Shown piece after piece: positions 1 to 5,674 of a stretch of 5,674 bases of DNA. The stretch covers positions 1-5,674 of the forward strand of contig JBAXGW010000129.1 in the NCBI GenBank assembly GCA_037139195.1, written 5' to 3'. The DNA comes from JBAXGW01 sp037139195 (GTDB lineage: Bacteria > Bacteroidota > Bacteroidia > Bacteroidales > JAHJDW01). The notes under the pieces were generated by a model. That model did no database searches. It was not told where the DNA came from and saw nothing but the letters and a program-made list of their open reading frames with translations. The translations under genes and the position numbers were made by a program. Position 1 is the first letter of the stretch. Each line of letters begins with the position of its first letter.

Positions 1-2
1 CC

Positions 3-58
3 ATCCCCTAAAGATAGGCATTTTTTAAGATGAGCTAAGGGGATACCCAGTTTTTTTT
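3..58 (+). terminator. Inverted repeat with T-tract, possible terminator of an upstream gene
   Basis: The seven bases ATCCCCT (3-9) are perfectly complementary to AGGGGAT (38-44), with a 28-base loop. Six bases later comes a run of eight T's (51-58). The runs of C and G stand out in an otherwise very AT-rich window. A stem followed by T's on the plus strand fits an intrinsic terminator for a gene that ends before or at the window start. However, the loop is long and the T-run does not directly abut the stem, so this could also be the end of a mobile element or a chance repeat. Confidence 0.3.
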
Positions 59-151
59 ATTCTTCATATTCCTATTGTATTCTTCCAGTTTTTAACAAAA
101 TATGTTGGGAAAAACTACTAATCCTTGCCAATTTATTATACTATAATTCTT

Positions 152-159
152 TAACTTTG
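152..159 (+). promoter_or_regulatory. Bacteroidota-type -7 promoter element before the YhbP-like gene
   Basis: TAACTTTG matches the TAnnTTTG -7 consensus of Bacteroidota housekeeping promoters at every fixed position. It ends 16 bases before the ATG at 176, so the transcript leader would be only about 8 to 12 bases. The best -33 candidate is a TTG at 125-127, but its 24-base spacer is longer than usual, so only the -7 half is well supported. No clear ribosome binding site lies in the leader, which is normal for this phylum. Confidence 0.4.
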
Positions 160-175
160 TATAAAAATAAGAGTT

Positions 176-634
176 ATGGCAATTATTGATTCGAAGATAG
201 TCGAATTTATTGAAGAACATCATGTTTTAACATTGGCAACGTGCAATAATAATAAACCTTATTGTGCTACTATGTTTTATTTTTCTGATATTTCTGTGAT
301 TTCAGATAATGAAAGTATAGAATTTGTTTTTACATCAGATGATCATACACGTCATGTAAACGAAGCTTTAGTAAACAAAGATGTTGCAGGAAGTATAGCT
401 CTTGAAACATCTATTGTAGGAAAGATACAAGGAGTTCAGTTTACAGGAATAATTTCAAAATTAGAGGATGCAGAATTATCAAAAGCCAAAAAGAAATACG
501 TTAAGCGATTTCCGATAGCTTTGCTTGCAACACTTCATCTTTGGAAAATTAATGTTGATTTTATAAAGCTGACAGATAACAGATTAGGCTTTGGTAAAAA
601 GCTTATTTGGCAAAAGTGTCATAACGAAATTTAA
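176..634 (+). CDS. yhbP: YhbP-like (UPF0306) pyridoxamine 5'-phosphate oxidase-related protein
   Basis: This 152-residue cytoplasmic protein resembles E. coli YhbP along its whole length, and its size is right for the family. The shared landmarks, recalled from memory, are: an N-terminal helix then HHVLTLAT (15-22); a Cys-Ala-Thr-x-Phe-Tyr stretch (30-35); a T-S-D-D-H-T-R-H segment (53-60) matching the TEEKTRH region of YhbP; GVQFTG (86-91); KKYVKRFP (106-113); and the strongly conserved end LTDNRLGFGKKLIW (132-145). The superfamily is a flavin-binding split beta-barrel, so an FMN- or flavin-linked oxidoreductase role is plausible. The substrate and physiological role are not known, and flavin binding is inferred from the fold, not seen. 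There is no signal peptide or membrane segment. ATG at 176 is the natural start: it follows a TAnnTTTG element and gives the family's usual N-terminus. The gene is separated from nrdJ by 219 bases with its own signals, so a shared operon is unlikely. Confidence 0.88.
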   Translation: MAIIDSKIVEFIEEHHVLTLATCNNNKPYCATMFYFSDISVISDNESIEFVFTSDDHTRHVNEALVNKDVAGSIALETSIVGKIQGVQFTGIISKLEDAELSKAKKKYVKRFPIALLATLHLWKINVDFIKLTDNRLGFGKKLIWQKCHNEI

Positions 635-672
635 TAAAAAGTCAAGTATTTTTAAAATCTTTTGATAAATAA

Positions 673-709
673 TACAAATAGATTCATCTTCAATAATCTA
701 TATTTTGTA
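673..709 (+). terminator. Bulged AT-rich stem-loop after the YhbP-like gene, possible weak terminator
   Basis: ATAGATT (678-684) pairs perfectly with AATCTAT (695-701) around a 10-base loop. The stem then continues as TACAA (673-677) with TTGTA (705-709) across a three-base bulge (702-704). In total there are 12 base pairs, almost all A-T. It lies about 40 bases after the stop codon at 634. The four T's at 703-706 fall within the stem rather than after it, so it is not a textbook intrinsic terminator. It may be a weak terminator, a transcript-end stabiliser, or chance in AT-rich DNA. Confidence 0.25.
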
Positions 710-776
710 GGTTAATAACTATAAGCAATTGTTAATAATTTCAGAGTGAATAAAACTTCAGCAATTTCTATCTTGC

Positions 777-829
777 ATACCTGTTTCAAAATATAACGTA
801 ATTATTGTATAAATTTGAATTGCAGGTAT
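777..829. repeat. 7-bp inverted repeat flanking the nrdJ promoter element
   Basis: ATACCTG (777-783) and CAGGTAT (823-829) are perfect reverse complements, 39 bases apart. Between them lies the TAnnTTTG element of nrdJ at 810-817. The arms contain the only notable G/C bases in the region. The arrangement could be two half-sites for a DNA-binding protein, but seven bases at this distance can occur by chance. Confidence 0.25.
810..817 (+). promoter_or_regulatory. Bacteroidota-type -7 promoter element before nrdJ
   Basis: TAAATTTG fits the TAnnTTTG -7 consensus exactly. A transcript starting a few bases downstream would carry a leader of about 30 bases before the ATG at 854, which supports that start over internal ones. 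The upstream half is weak: the nearest TTTG-like sequence is TTTC at 784-787 with a 22-base spacer. No cobalamin-riboswitch-like B12 box was seen between 635 and 853, and the predicted leader is far too short to hold one. Confidence 0.4.
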
Positions 830-832
830 TTA

Positions 833-848
833 ACACAATAAATTGTTG
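833..848. promoter_or_regulatory. Candidate NrdR-box-like operator before nrdJ
   Basis: The 16 bases ACACAATAAATTGTTG match 13 of 16 positions of the published NrdR box consensus (acaCwAtATaTwGtgt). The core is an imperfect palindrome with five-base arms, ACAAT and ATTGT, around a central AA (835-846). The site lies between the predicted transcription start and the nrdJ start codon, where a bound repressor would block transcription. NrdR is the ATP/dATP-sensing repressor of ribonucleotide reductase genes in many bacteria. It usually binds two boxes about 31-32 bp apart. The matching upstream position (802-817) is only a poor match, about half the positions, so a pair is not established. Confidence 0.35.
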
Positions 849-853
849 GCAAA

Positions 854-3577
854 ATGGAATTAATAAATCACCCGTCTCAAACAGAAATAGATAAAAATAC
901 TGATAATCAAGATAAAACGTTTTTTGATAAAGTATATGAAAACAGAACAAGACCAACAATAGAAAATGCAAATATGCAAGAACAAATAATAGAGGAAATA
1001 AAATTGGAAAAAGTGCCTGAAAAAGCAAAATTAAACACAACAGAAGAATTGAAAAAATATTCTTACGAAGAAGCATTAGCAGATTCAACTATTTATTTTA
1101 AGGGAGATTCATTAGCTGGCAATGTTTGGCTTAATAAATACGCATTAAAAGATTCAGCTGGAAATATTTATGAATCGAATCCTGATCAAATGCATTGGCG
1201 TATAGCAAATGAAATTTATCGTATTGAGCAAAAATACGATAACCCAATGTCGAGAGAACTTATTTTTTCATTGTTAAAAGAATTTAAATACATCATTCCT
1301 CAAGGAAGTCCGATGGCTGGTATTGGAAATAATTTTCAAGTAGCTTCATTGTCAAACTGCTTTGTAATTGGAAACGACAGCGAATCTGACTCCTATGGTG
1401 GAATTATGAAAATTGATCAAGAACAAGTTCAATTAATGAAACGTCGTGGAGGTGTTGGTCATGACCTTTCACATATCCGACCAAAAGGTAGCCCAGTTAA
1501 AAACAGTGCTCTTACTTCAACAGGTATTGTGCCTTTCATGGAACGTTATTCTAATTCAACTCGCGAAGTTGCTCAAGATGGTAGACGTGGAGCATTAATG
1601 CTTAGTATCTCAGTTAAACATCCTGATTCAGAGTCGTTTATTGATGCTAAAATGGAAAGTGGAAAAGTAACTGGCGCAAATGTATCGGTAAAAATTCATG
1701 ATGATTTCATGCAATCGGTGATAAACTCAACACCATACACACAACAATATCCAATAGATTCAAAAAATCCTACTTATCAGAAGCAAGTAAATGCAAATGA
1801 TATTTGGAAAAAAATAGTTCATAACGCTTGGAAATCAGCTGAACCAGGAATTTTATTTTGGGATACAATAATTCGCGAATCATTACCTGATTGTTATGCT
1901 GATTTAGGATTTAAAACCCTATCAACAAACCCTTGTGGTGAAATACCTTTGTGTGCTTACGATAGCTGCCGTTTATTGGCTTTAAATCTTTATAGCTATG
2001 TTGAAAATCCTTTTACTACAGATGCTATTTTCGATTTTGAACTTTTTGTAAAGCATGTGAAATATGCTCAAAGAATGATGGATAATATTGTTGATTTAGA
2101 ATTGGAAAAAATTGACGGAATTATTAATAAAATAAATAAAGATCCTGAAGATATTGAAGTTAAGCGTGTTGAATTAAAATTGTGGGAAAATATAAAGAAA
2201 AAATCGGAACTTGGTCGTAGAATCGGAATTGGTATCACTGCCGAAGGCGATATGCTTGCTGCACTTGGTGTTAGATATGGTAGCGATGCAGCAATCAACT
2301 TTTCTGTAAATGTACATCAGCTATTGGCAATTGAATCGTATAGAGCATCTGTAGAATTAGCGAAAGAAAGAGGTGCATTCCCAATGTACAGTGCTGAGCG
2401 TGAAAGTAAAAACCCATTTATCAACCGTATTTTTGAAGCTGAACCTGAATTAAAAGTGGAAATGGCTAAATATGGTAGAAGAAATATTGCTATGCTTACA
2501 ATTGCACCAACAGGCAGCGTAAGTATCTGTACTCAAACTACTTCTGGAATAGAGCCTGTTTTCTTGGCTTCGTATAAACGCAGAAAAAAAGTAAATCCTA
2601 ACGATAAAAATGTAACGGTAAGTTTTGTTGATGAAGTTGGCGATTCTTGGGAAGAATACAATGTTTTTCATCCAAAATTTTTAAAATGGTTGAAAGTAAA
2701 TCATTATGATGTAGATGCAGTAAAATTATATTCGGAAGAAGATTTGAAACCGATCATAGAAAAATCACCTTATCATAAAGCAACTTCAAATGATGTTGAT
2801 TGGGTTGCTAAAGTTAAAATGCAAGGTGCAATTCAAAAATGGGTCGACCATTCAATTTCAGTAACAGTTAATGTTCCAAATAATGCTAACGAAGAATTAA
2901 TAGCTGAAATATACAAAACAGCTTGGGAATCGGGCTGTAAAGGAATTACTGTTTATCGTGATGGTTCTCGCTCGGGTGTTTTAGTCAGTGGTTCTGAGAA
3001 GAAAGAAGAAAATAATGAATTATTTTTAGAAACAAATGCACCTGTTCGACCAAAAAAGATTGAAGCAGAAGTTGTTCGTTTCCAAAATGACTATGAAAAA
3101 TGGCTAGCTGTAGTTGGTGTAATTGATGGCAGACCGTATGAAATTTTCACTGGTAAAGCAGAAGATTTCTATCTCCCAACTTGGGTTAATAAAGGCTTTA
3201 TTATTCGAAATAAAAACGAAAATGAACCTAGTAGATACGATTTCCAATTTGAAGATAAACAAGGTTATAAAGTTACTATCGAAGGACTATCTCGTTCATT
3301 TAAACAAGAATTCTGGAATTATGCAAAATTAATTTCTGGTATTCTTCGCCATGGCATGCCACTACCTCAAGTGGTTGATTTAGTATCAAACTTGAAGCTA
3401 GATAATGATTCTATTAATACATGGAAGAATGGTATCGTTCGTGGTTTAAAGAAATTTATTCCAGACGGAACTGTTGCAGAAGGAAAAGGTTGCCCAGAAT
3501 GTGGTGATAAAGATGGCTTAATTTATAAAGAAGGTTGTTTAACTTGCAAGTCTTGCGGATATTCAAAATGCGGATAA
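854..3577 (+). CDS. nrdJ: Adenosylcobalamin-dependent class II ribonucleoside-diphosphate reductase
   Basis: This enzyme reduces ribonucleotides to deoxyribonucleotides in the cytoplasm. It uses a thiyl radical generated from adenosylcobalamin, so it needs vitamin B12 but neither oxygen nor a separate radical subunit. The 907-residue protein carries the class II hallmarks. SNCFVIG holds the first redox cysteine (C169). NPCGEIPL holds the thiyl-radical cysteine C361, flanked by catalytic N359 and E363. The second redox cysteine is C372, eleven residues later, as I recall for Thermotoga maritima NrdJ. The phosphate-binding APTGSVS loop is at 551-557. A C-terminal TSCPD-type domain spans about 740-870. 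A cysteine-rich tail follows (C880, C883, C895, C898, C901, C906), likely a zinc ribbon plus the redox pair that re-reduces the active site. No ATP-cone motif is visible, so overall-activity inhibition by dATP seems absent. The conserved fold begins near residue 68. Residues 1-67 are a K/E/N/Q-rich extension not expected in this family. The start at 854 is chosen because a promoter element lies just upstream; Met41 (974) is an alternative. Confidence 0.97.
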   Translation: MELINHPSQTEIDKNTDNQDKTFFDKVYENRTRPTIENANMQEQIIEEIKLEKVPEKAKLNTTEELKKYSYEEALADSTIYFKGDSLAGNVWLNKYALKDSAGNIYESNPDQMHWRIANEIYRIEQKYDNPMSRELIFSLLKEFKYIIPQGSPMAGIGNNFQVASLSNCFVIGNDSESDSYGGIMKIDQEQVQLMKRRGGVGHDLSHIRPKGSPVKNSALTSTGIVPFMERYSNSTREVAQDGRRGALMLSISVKHPDSESFIDAKMESGKVTGANVSVKIHDDFMQSVINSTPYTQQYPIDSKNPTYQKQVNANDIWKKIVHNAWKSAEPGILFWDTIIRESLPDCYADLGFKTLSTNPCGEIPLCAYDSCRLLALNLYSYVENPFTTDAIFDFELFVKHVKYAQRMMDNIVDLELEKIDGIINKINKDPEDIEVKRVELKLWENIKKKSELGRRIGIGITAEGDMLAALGVRYGSDAAINFSVNVHQLLAIESYRASVELAKERGAFPMYSAERESKNPFINRIFEAEPELKVEMAKYGRRNIAMLTIAPTGSVSICTQTTSGIEPVFLASYKRRKKVNPNDKNVTVSFVDEVGDSWEEYNVFHPKFLKWLKVNHYDVDAVKLYSEEDLKPIIEKSPYHKATSNDVDWVAKVKMQGAIQKWVDHSISVTVNVPNNANEELIAEIYKTAWESGCKGITVYRDGSRSGVLVSGSEKKEENNELFLETNAPVRPKKIEAEVVRFQNDYEKWLAVVGVIDGRPYEIFTGKAEDFYLPTWVNKGFIIRNKNENEPSRYDFQFEDKQGYKVTIEGLSRSFKQEFWNYAKLISGILRHGMPLPQVVDLVSNLKLDNDSINTWKNGIVRGLKKFIPDGTVAEGKGCPECGDKDGLIYKEGCLTCKSCGYSKCG

Positions 3578-3596
3578 GCTAAAAATAGAAACAGAC

Positions 3597-3609
3597 GGCT
3601 TAAAAAGCC
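3597..3609 (+). other. Small hairpin just after nrdJ
   Basis: GGCTT (3597-3601) and AAGCC (3605-3609) form a perfect five-base stem with a three-base loop, 19 bases after the nrdJ stop codon. No T-run follows, so it is not a standard intrinsic terminator. It could protect the 3' end of the nrdJ transcript or be chance. Confidence 0.2.
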
Positions 3610-3621
3610 TAATAAACTTTG

Positions 3622-3734
3622 AGGTGTTTATAAAGCTGAAAGTTCGATAAAGAGAAGATTTTGATATTTAGGGTTTTACTAAATTTAAAAACGGGCAAAT
3701 CGAATATATTTCAACTTTATAAACACTTTTTTTT
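3622..3734 (+). terminator. Long imperfect hairpin ending in eight T's between nrdJ and the kinase gene
   Basis: The outer stem is a perfect 12-bp pairing of GTGTTTATAAAG (3624-3635) with CTTTATAAACAC (3715-3726). One C-A mismatch follows, then TGAAA (3637-3641) with TTTCA (3709-3713), then TTCGAT (3643-3648) with ATCGAA (3699-3704) across a small internal loop. A separate inner hairpin pairs ATTTAG (3666-3671) with CTAAAT (3679-3684). Eight T's (3727-3734) follow the outer stem directly. A stem plus T-tract suits termination of nrdJ transcription, and its length is unusual for that. It ends only 22 bases before the kinase start codon, so it could equally act as an attenuator for that gene, or be a small MITE-like insertion with inverted ends. 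No convincing target-site duplication is visible. Confidence 0.5.
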
Positions 3735-3756
3735 ACCTTATAAATACTATTGATTA

Positions 3757-5664
3757 ATGAAAAGTAGCTCAATTTTTAAATTTTTAATTATACTATTTCT
3801 TTTATTTAAGGGAAACGTGTTGTTGAGCAAAGAATTTGATAAAGATAGCATAAGAAGAGCCATTACTACTGCTAAACATGATACAACTAGAGCTAAAAAC
3901 AATTGCTTATATTGCGAGTTGATCTCTGATTTAACGCCCAACAAAGCTCTAATATTTGGGAAAAAAGGACTAGAGCTTGCAATTAAAACAAAGGATCTTA
4001 AAATTATTGCTGATTGCTATCGTCAAGTAGGAATAGTTTACGAAAACTTAGGAAACAATGAAAAAGCACTTAGCTATTTAGAAAGAGCAATTATTTTAGC
4101 GAGAAAAGTTAATAACGAAGAAATTGTAATAAAAAGCTATATTACTCTTTCTGCTATTTATTATTATTTAGAAGATTTTACAAAATCACTTGATTATTCG
4201 AATAGGGTACTTGAATATGGTCTTAGAACAAAAAATAAAAGCTACGAAGCCTATGCATATTTGGGGATGTCTGCAATTTATAATGTAAATTCCGACTATC
4301 GAAAGGCATTAGTTTATTTAAATAAAGTAAAAATTATCAGAGAGCAAAATTTTGATTCAGAATTACTTATAGATGTATATATAAATCTTGGTTCTATATA
4401 TTTAAATATTAATCAAGTTGATTCAGCAATGGCTTTATATGAAAAAGCTAATATAGAGGCTAAAAAAATAAATAATGAAAATCTTTTAGCTAGTTCTTAT
4501 AAATATTTAGGAATAACATATTTGCTAAAAAACGATCTTGTTAGAGCTGATATTTATTTGAAAAAAGCCTTAGTACTTTTTGAAAAGCTTCCATTAAAAG
4601 TTGGCAAATCATTAGTTTATATCCATCTTGGGATGGTTCGCTTTAAACAAAATAAATACAATGAAGCGATTGTTTTTTTAGAAAAAAGCCTAACCTTAAA
4701 AGACCCGCTTCAATATTATATAAATGCATATTTGTATTTGTCTTCTGCTTATGATAGCCTTGGGAATTATAGAAAAGCAATGAGTTATCTATCAGAATAT
4801 TATGCTCATAAAGATTCTCTTGTTAATGAAAAAGAAAAGTTAGACCAAAATAAACTTGATATTAAATATCAAAAAGAACGTAGAGAAAAAGAACTGCTTA
4901 TAAAACAGAAAGAAATAATAGAGCAAAAGGCCAATTTAGATTACGTGCAAAATCGCCAATATATAATTTTTGGAGTATTTTTGGTTCTTTCATTAATATT
5001 TTTCATACTATTTATTTATTATAAGCAAGTAAAAGAAAAGCAAATGATGTTTTTAGAAAAAGATATTGAAATAAAACAGAAAACAATAATACTTGAAGAG
5101 AAAAAGACAATAGAAACACAATTTGAATCATTAAAAAACCAAGTTAATCCCCATTTTTTGTTTAACTCACTTAATAATTTAATAGAACTCATCGATGAAA
5201 ATCCTGCAGAAGCAAGAGATTTTGTAGAAAATTTATCTGCGGTTTATCGATATATACTTCAATGTCAAGATTTGCAAACAACTTCATTATCGCAAGAGCT
5301 CGATACAGCAAAATCGTACTTATTTCTCATGGGAAAGCGCTTTGAAAATAAAGTAATTGTTGATATTCAGATACCTAATTCATACGTAAATTACAAAATA
5401 GTTCCTCTTTCACTTCAAATATTACTCGAAAATTGTTTTAAGCACAATATAATTTCATCAAACATGAAGTTATATATTTCTATTTACATCGAAAACGATA
5501 CTTTTATTGTTGTGAAAAACAATTTTCAACCCAAAACGGTCAGAGAAGGTTCAACACATATTGGGCTTAATAATTTGAAAAGCAGATATACTATGATTTC
5601 AGACAAAGATATAATAATTGAAAAAAACGAGTATTTCATAGTAAAAATCCCTTTGATTTCATAA
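3757..5664 (+). CDS. TPR-domain sensor histidine kinase, LytS/YehU type
   Basis: This 635-residue inner-membrane sensor kinase has a clear domain order. Residues 1-24 are a signal peptide with a hydrophobic core (FLIILFLLF). About seven TPR repeats cover 87-355 with typical A/Y/L/G spacing (for example 87-120, 127-160, 165-199, 207-240, 247-278, 287-316 and 324-355), preceded by a degenerate one; these should lie in the periplasm. A charged coiled coil (355-398) leads into one membrane span (402-422), followed by a second coiled coil (423-460). The kinase module (His_kinase, PF06580 type) has NPHFLFNSLN with phosphoacceptor His466, LLENCFKHN (556-564, Asn559) as the ATP-binding N box, and HIGLNNLKSRY (601-611) as the glycine-rich box. 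It would autophosphorylate and pass phosphate to a LytTR-type response regulator, usually the adjacent gene, but the window ends ten bases after the stop. The signal sensed is unknown. The ATG at 3757 is chosen because it opens directly into the signal peptide; no Shine-Dalgarno or convincing promoter precedes it. Confidence 0.92.
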   Translation: MKSSSIFKFLIILFLLFKGNVLLSKEFDKDSIRRAITTAKHDTTRAKNNCLYCELISDLTPNKALIFGKKGLELAIKTKDLKIIADCYRQVGIVYENLGNNEKALSYLERAIILARKVNNEEIVIKSYITLSAIYYYLEDFTKSLDYSNRVLEYGLRTKNKSYEAYAYLGMSAIYNVNSDYRKALVYLNKVKIIREQNFDSELLIDVYINLGSIYLNINQVDSAMALYEKANIEAKKINNENLLASSYKYLGITYLLKNDLVRADIYLKKALVLFEKLPLKVGKSLVYIHLGMVRFKQNKYNEAIVFLEKSLTLKDPLQYYINAYLYLSSAYDSLGNYRKAMSYLSEYYAHKDSLVNEKEKLDQNKLDIKYQKERREKELLIKQKEIIEQKANLDYVQNRQYIIFGVFLVLSLIFFILFIYYKQVKEKQMMFLEKDIEIKQKTIILEEKKTIETQFESLKNQVNPHFLFNSLNNLIELIDENPAEARDFVENLSAVYRYILQCQDLQTTSLSQELDTAKSYLFLMGKRFENKVIVDIQIPNSYVNYKIVPLSLQILLENCFKHNIISSNMKLYISIYIENDTFIVVKNNFQPKTVREGSTHIGLNNLKSRYTMISDKDIIIEKNEYFIVKIPLIS

Positions 5665-5674
5665 ATAATATTAT

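Noticed and set aside
1..33. Possible C-terminal end of an upstream gene in frame 1, ending at the TGA at 31-33
   Set aside because: Only ten codons are visible and they match no motif I recognise, so there is not enough to call a gene.
635..853. Cobalamin riboswitch before the B12-dependent reductase
   Set aside because: No B12-box-like sequence or multi-stem layout was seen. The predicted leader is only about 30 bases, and B12 riboswitches typically control B12-independent reductases instead.
786..1088. 100-residue minus-strand open frame with very hydrophobic Leu/Phe-rich translation
   Set aside because: It lies antisense to the Lys/Glu-rich start of nrdJ. The reverse complement of AAA/GAA-rich coding sequence naturally reads as Phe/Leu-rich, and it has no supporting promoter or family resemblance.
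2068..2671. Two minus-strand open frames (2068-2298 and 2450-2671)
   Set aside because: Both lie entirely inside the strongly conserved core of nrdJ and have no recognisable protein features, so they are shadows of the real gene.
3123..3332. 69-residue plus-strand frame inside nrdJ
   Set aside because: It is out of frame with the TSCPD-domain region of nrdJ, which is clearly the coding frame there.
3745..3752. TACTATTG as a -7 promoter element for the kinase gene
   Set aside because: It deviates from TAnnTTTG and ends only four bases before the ATG, which would place transcription start at or inside the coding sequence.
3747..3944. 65-residue minus-strand frame over the kinase start
   Set aside because: It is antisense to the signal peptide and first periplasmic residues of the kinase, which have a clear coding pattern on the plus strand.

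Overview
The window is AT-rich, roughly two-thirds A+T by eye. It holds three plus-strand genes separated by 179 to 219 bases of non-coding sequence. Several signs point to Bacteroidota: Shine-Dalgarno sequences are missing or very weak, two genes have TAnnTTTG-type promoter elements upstream, the ribonucleotide reductase is the long B12-dependent type seen in that phylum, and the last gene has the periplasmic-TPR plus LytS-type kinase architecture common there. The genus cannot be named from this sequence. All three assignments rest on motifs recognised by eye, not on a database search.

Layout. Bases 1-175 hold a G/C-run inverted repeat followed by eight T's, possibly a terminator of an unseen upstream gene, and then a promoter-like element for gene 1. 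Bases 176-634 encode a small YhbP-like protein of the flavin-binding PNPOx-like split-barrel superfamily. Bases 635-853 hold a bulged AT-rich stem-loop, a promoter-like element inside a 7-bp inverted repeat, and a 16-bp palindrome resembling the NrdR box just before gene 2. Bases 854-3577 encode an adenosylcobalamin-dependent class II ribonucleotide reductase (nrdJ) with all expected catalytic cysteines and an unusual, low-complexity N-terminal extension of about 67 residues. Bases 3578-3756 hold a small hairpin and then a long imperfect hairpin ending in eight T's. Bases 3757-5664 encode a membrane sensor kinase: signal peptide, periplasmic TPR repeats, one membrane span, coiled coils and a LytS/YehU-type kinase module.

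The genes do not form an obvious functional operon. NrdJ makes deoxyribonucleotides, the YhbP-like protein is a probable small flavin-binding oxidoreductase of unknown substrate, and the kinase is a signalling protein whose expected LytTR response regulator is not in the window. No mobile gene, CRISPR array, tRNA or rRNA was seen. I find no convincing undescribed system. The most testable points are the NrdR-like operator before nrdJ, the NrdJ N-terminal extension, and the long hairpin before the kinase gene.
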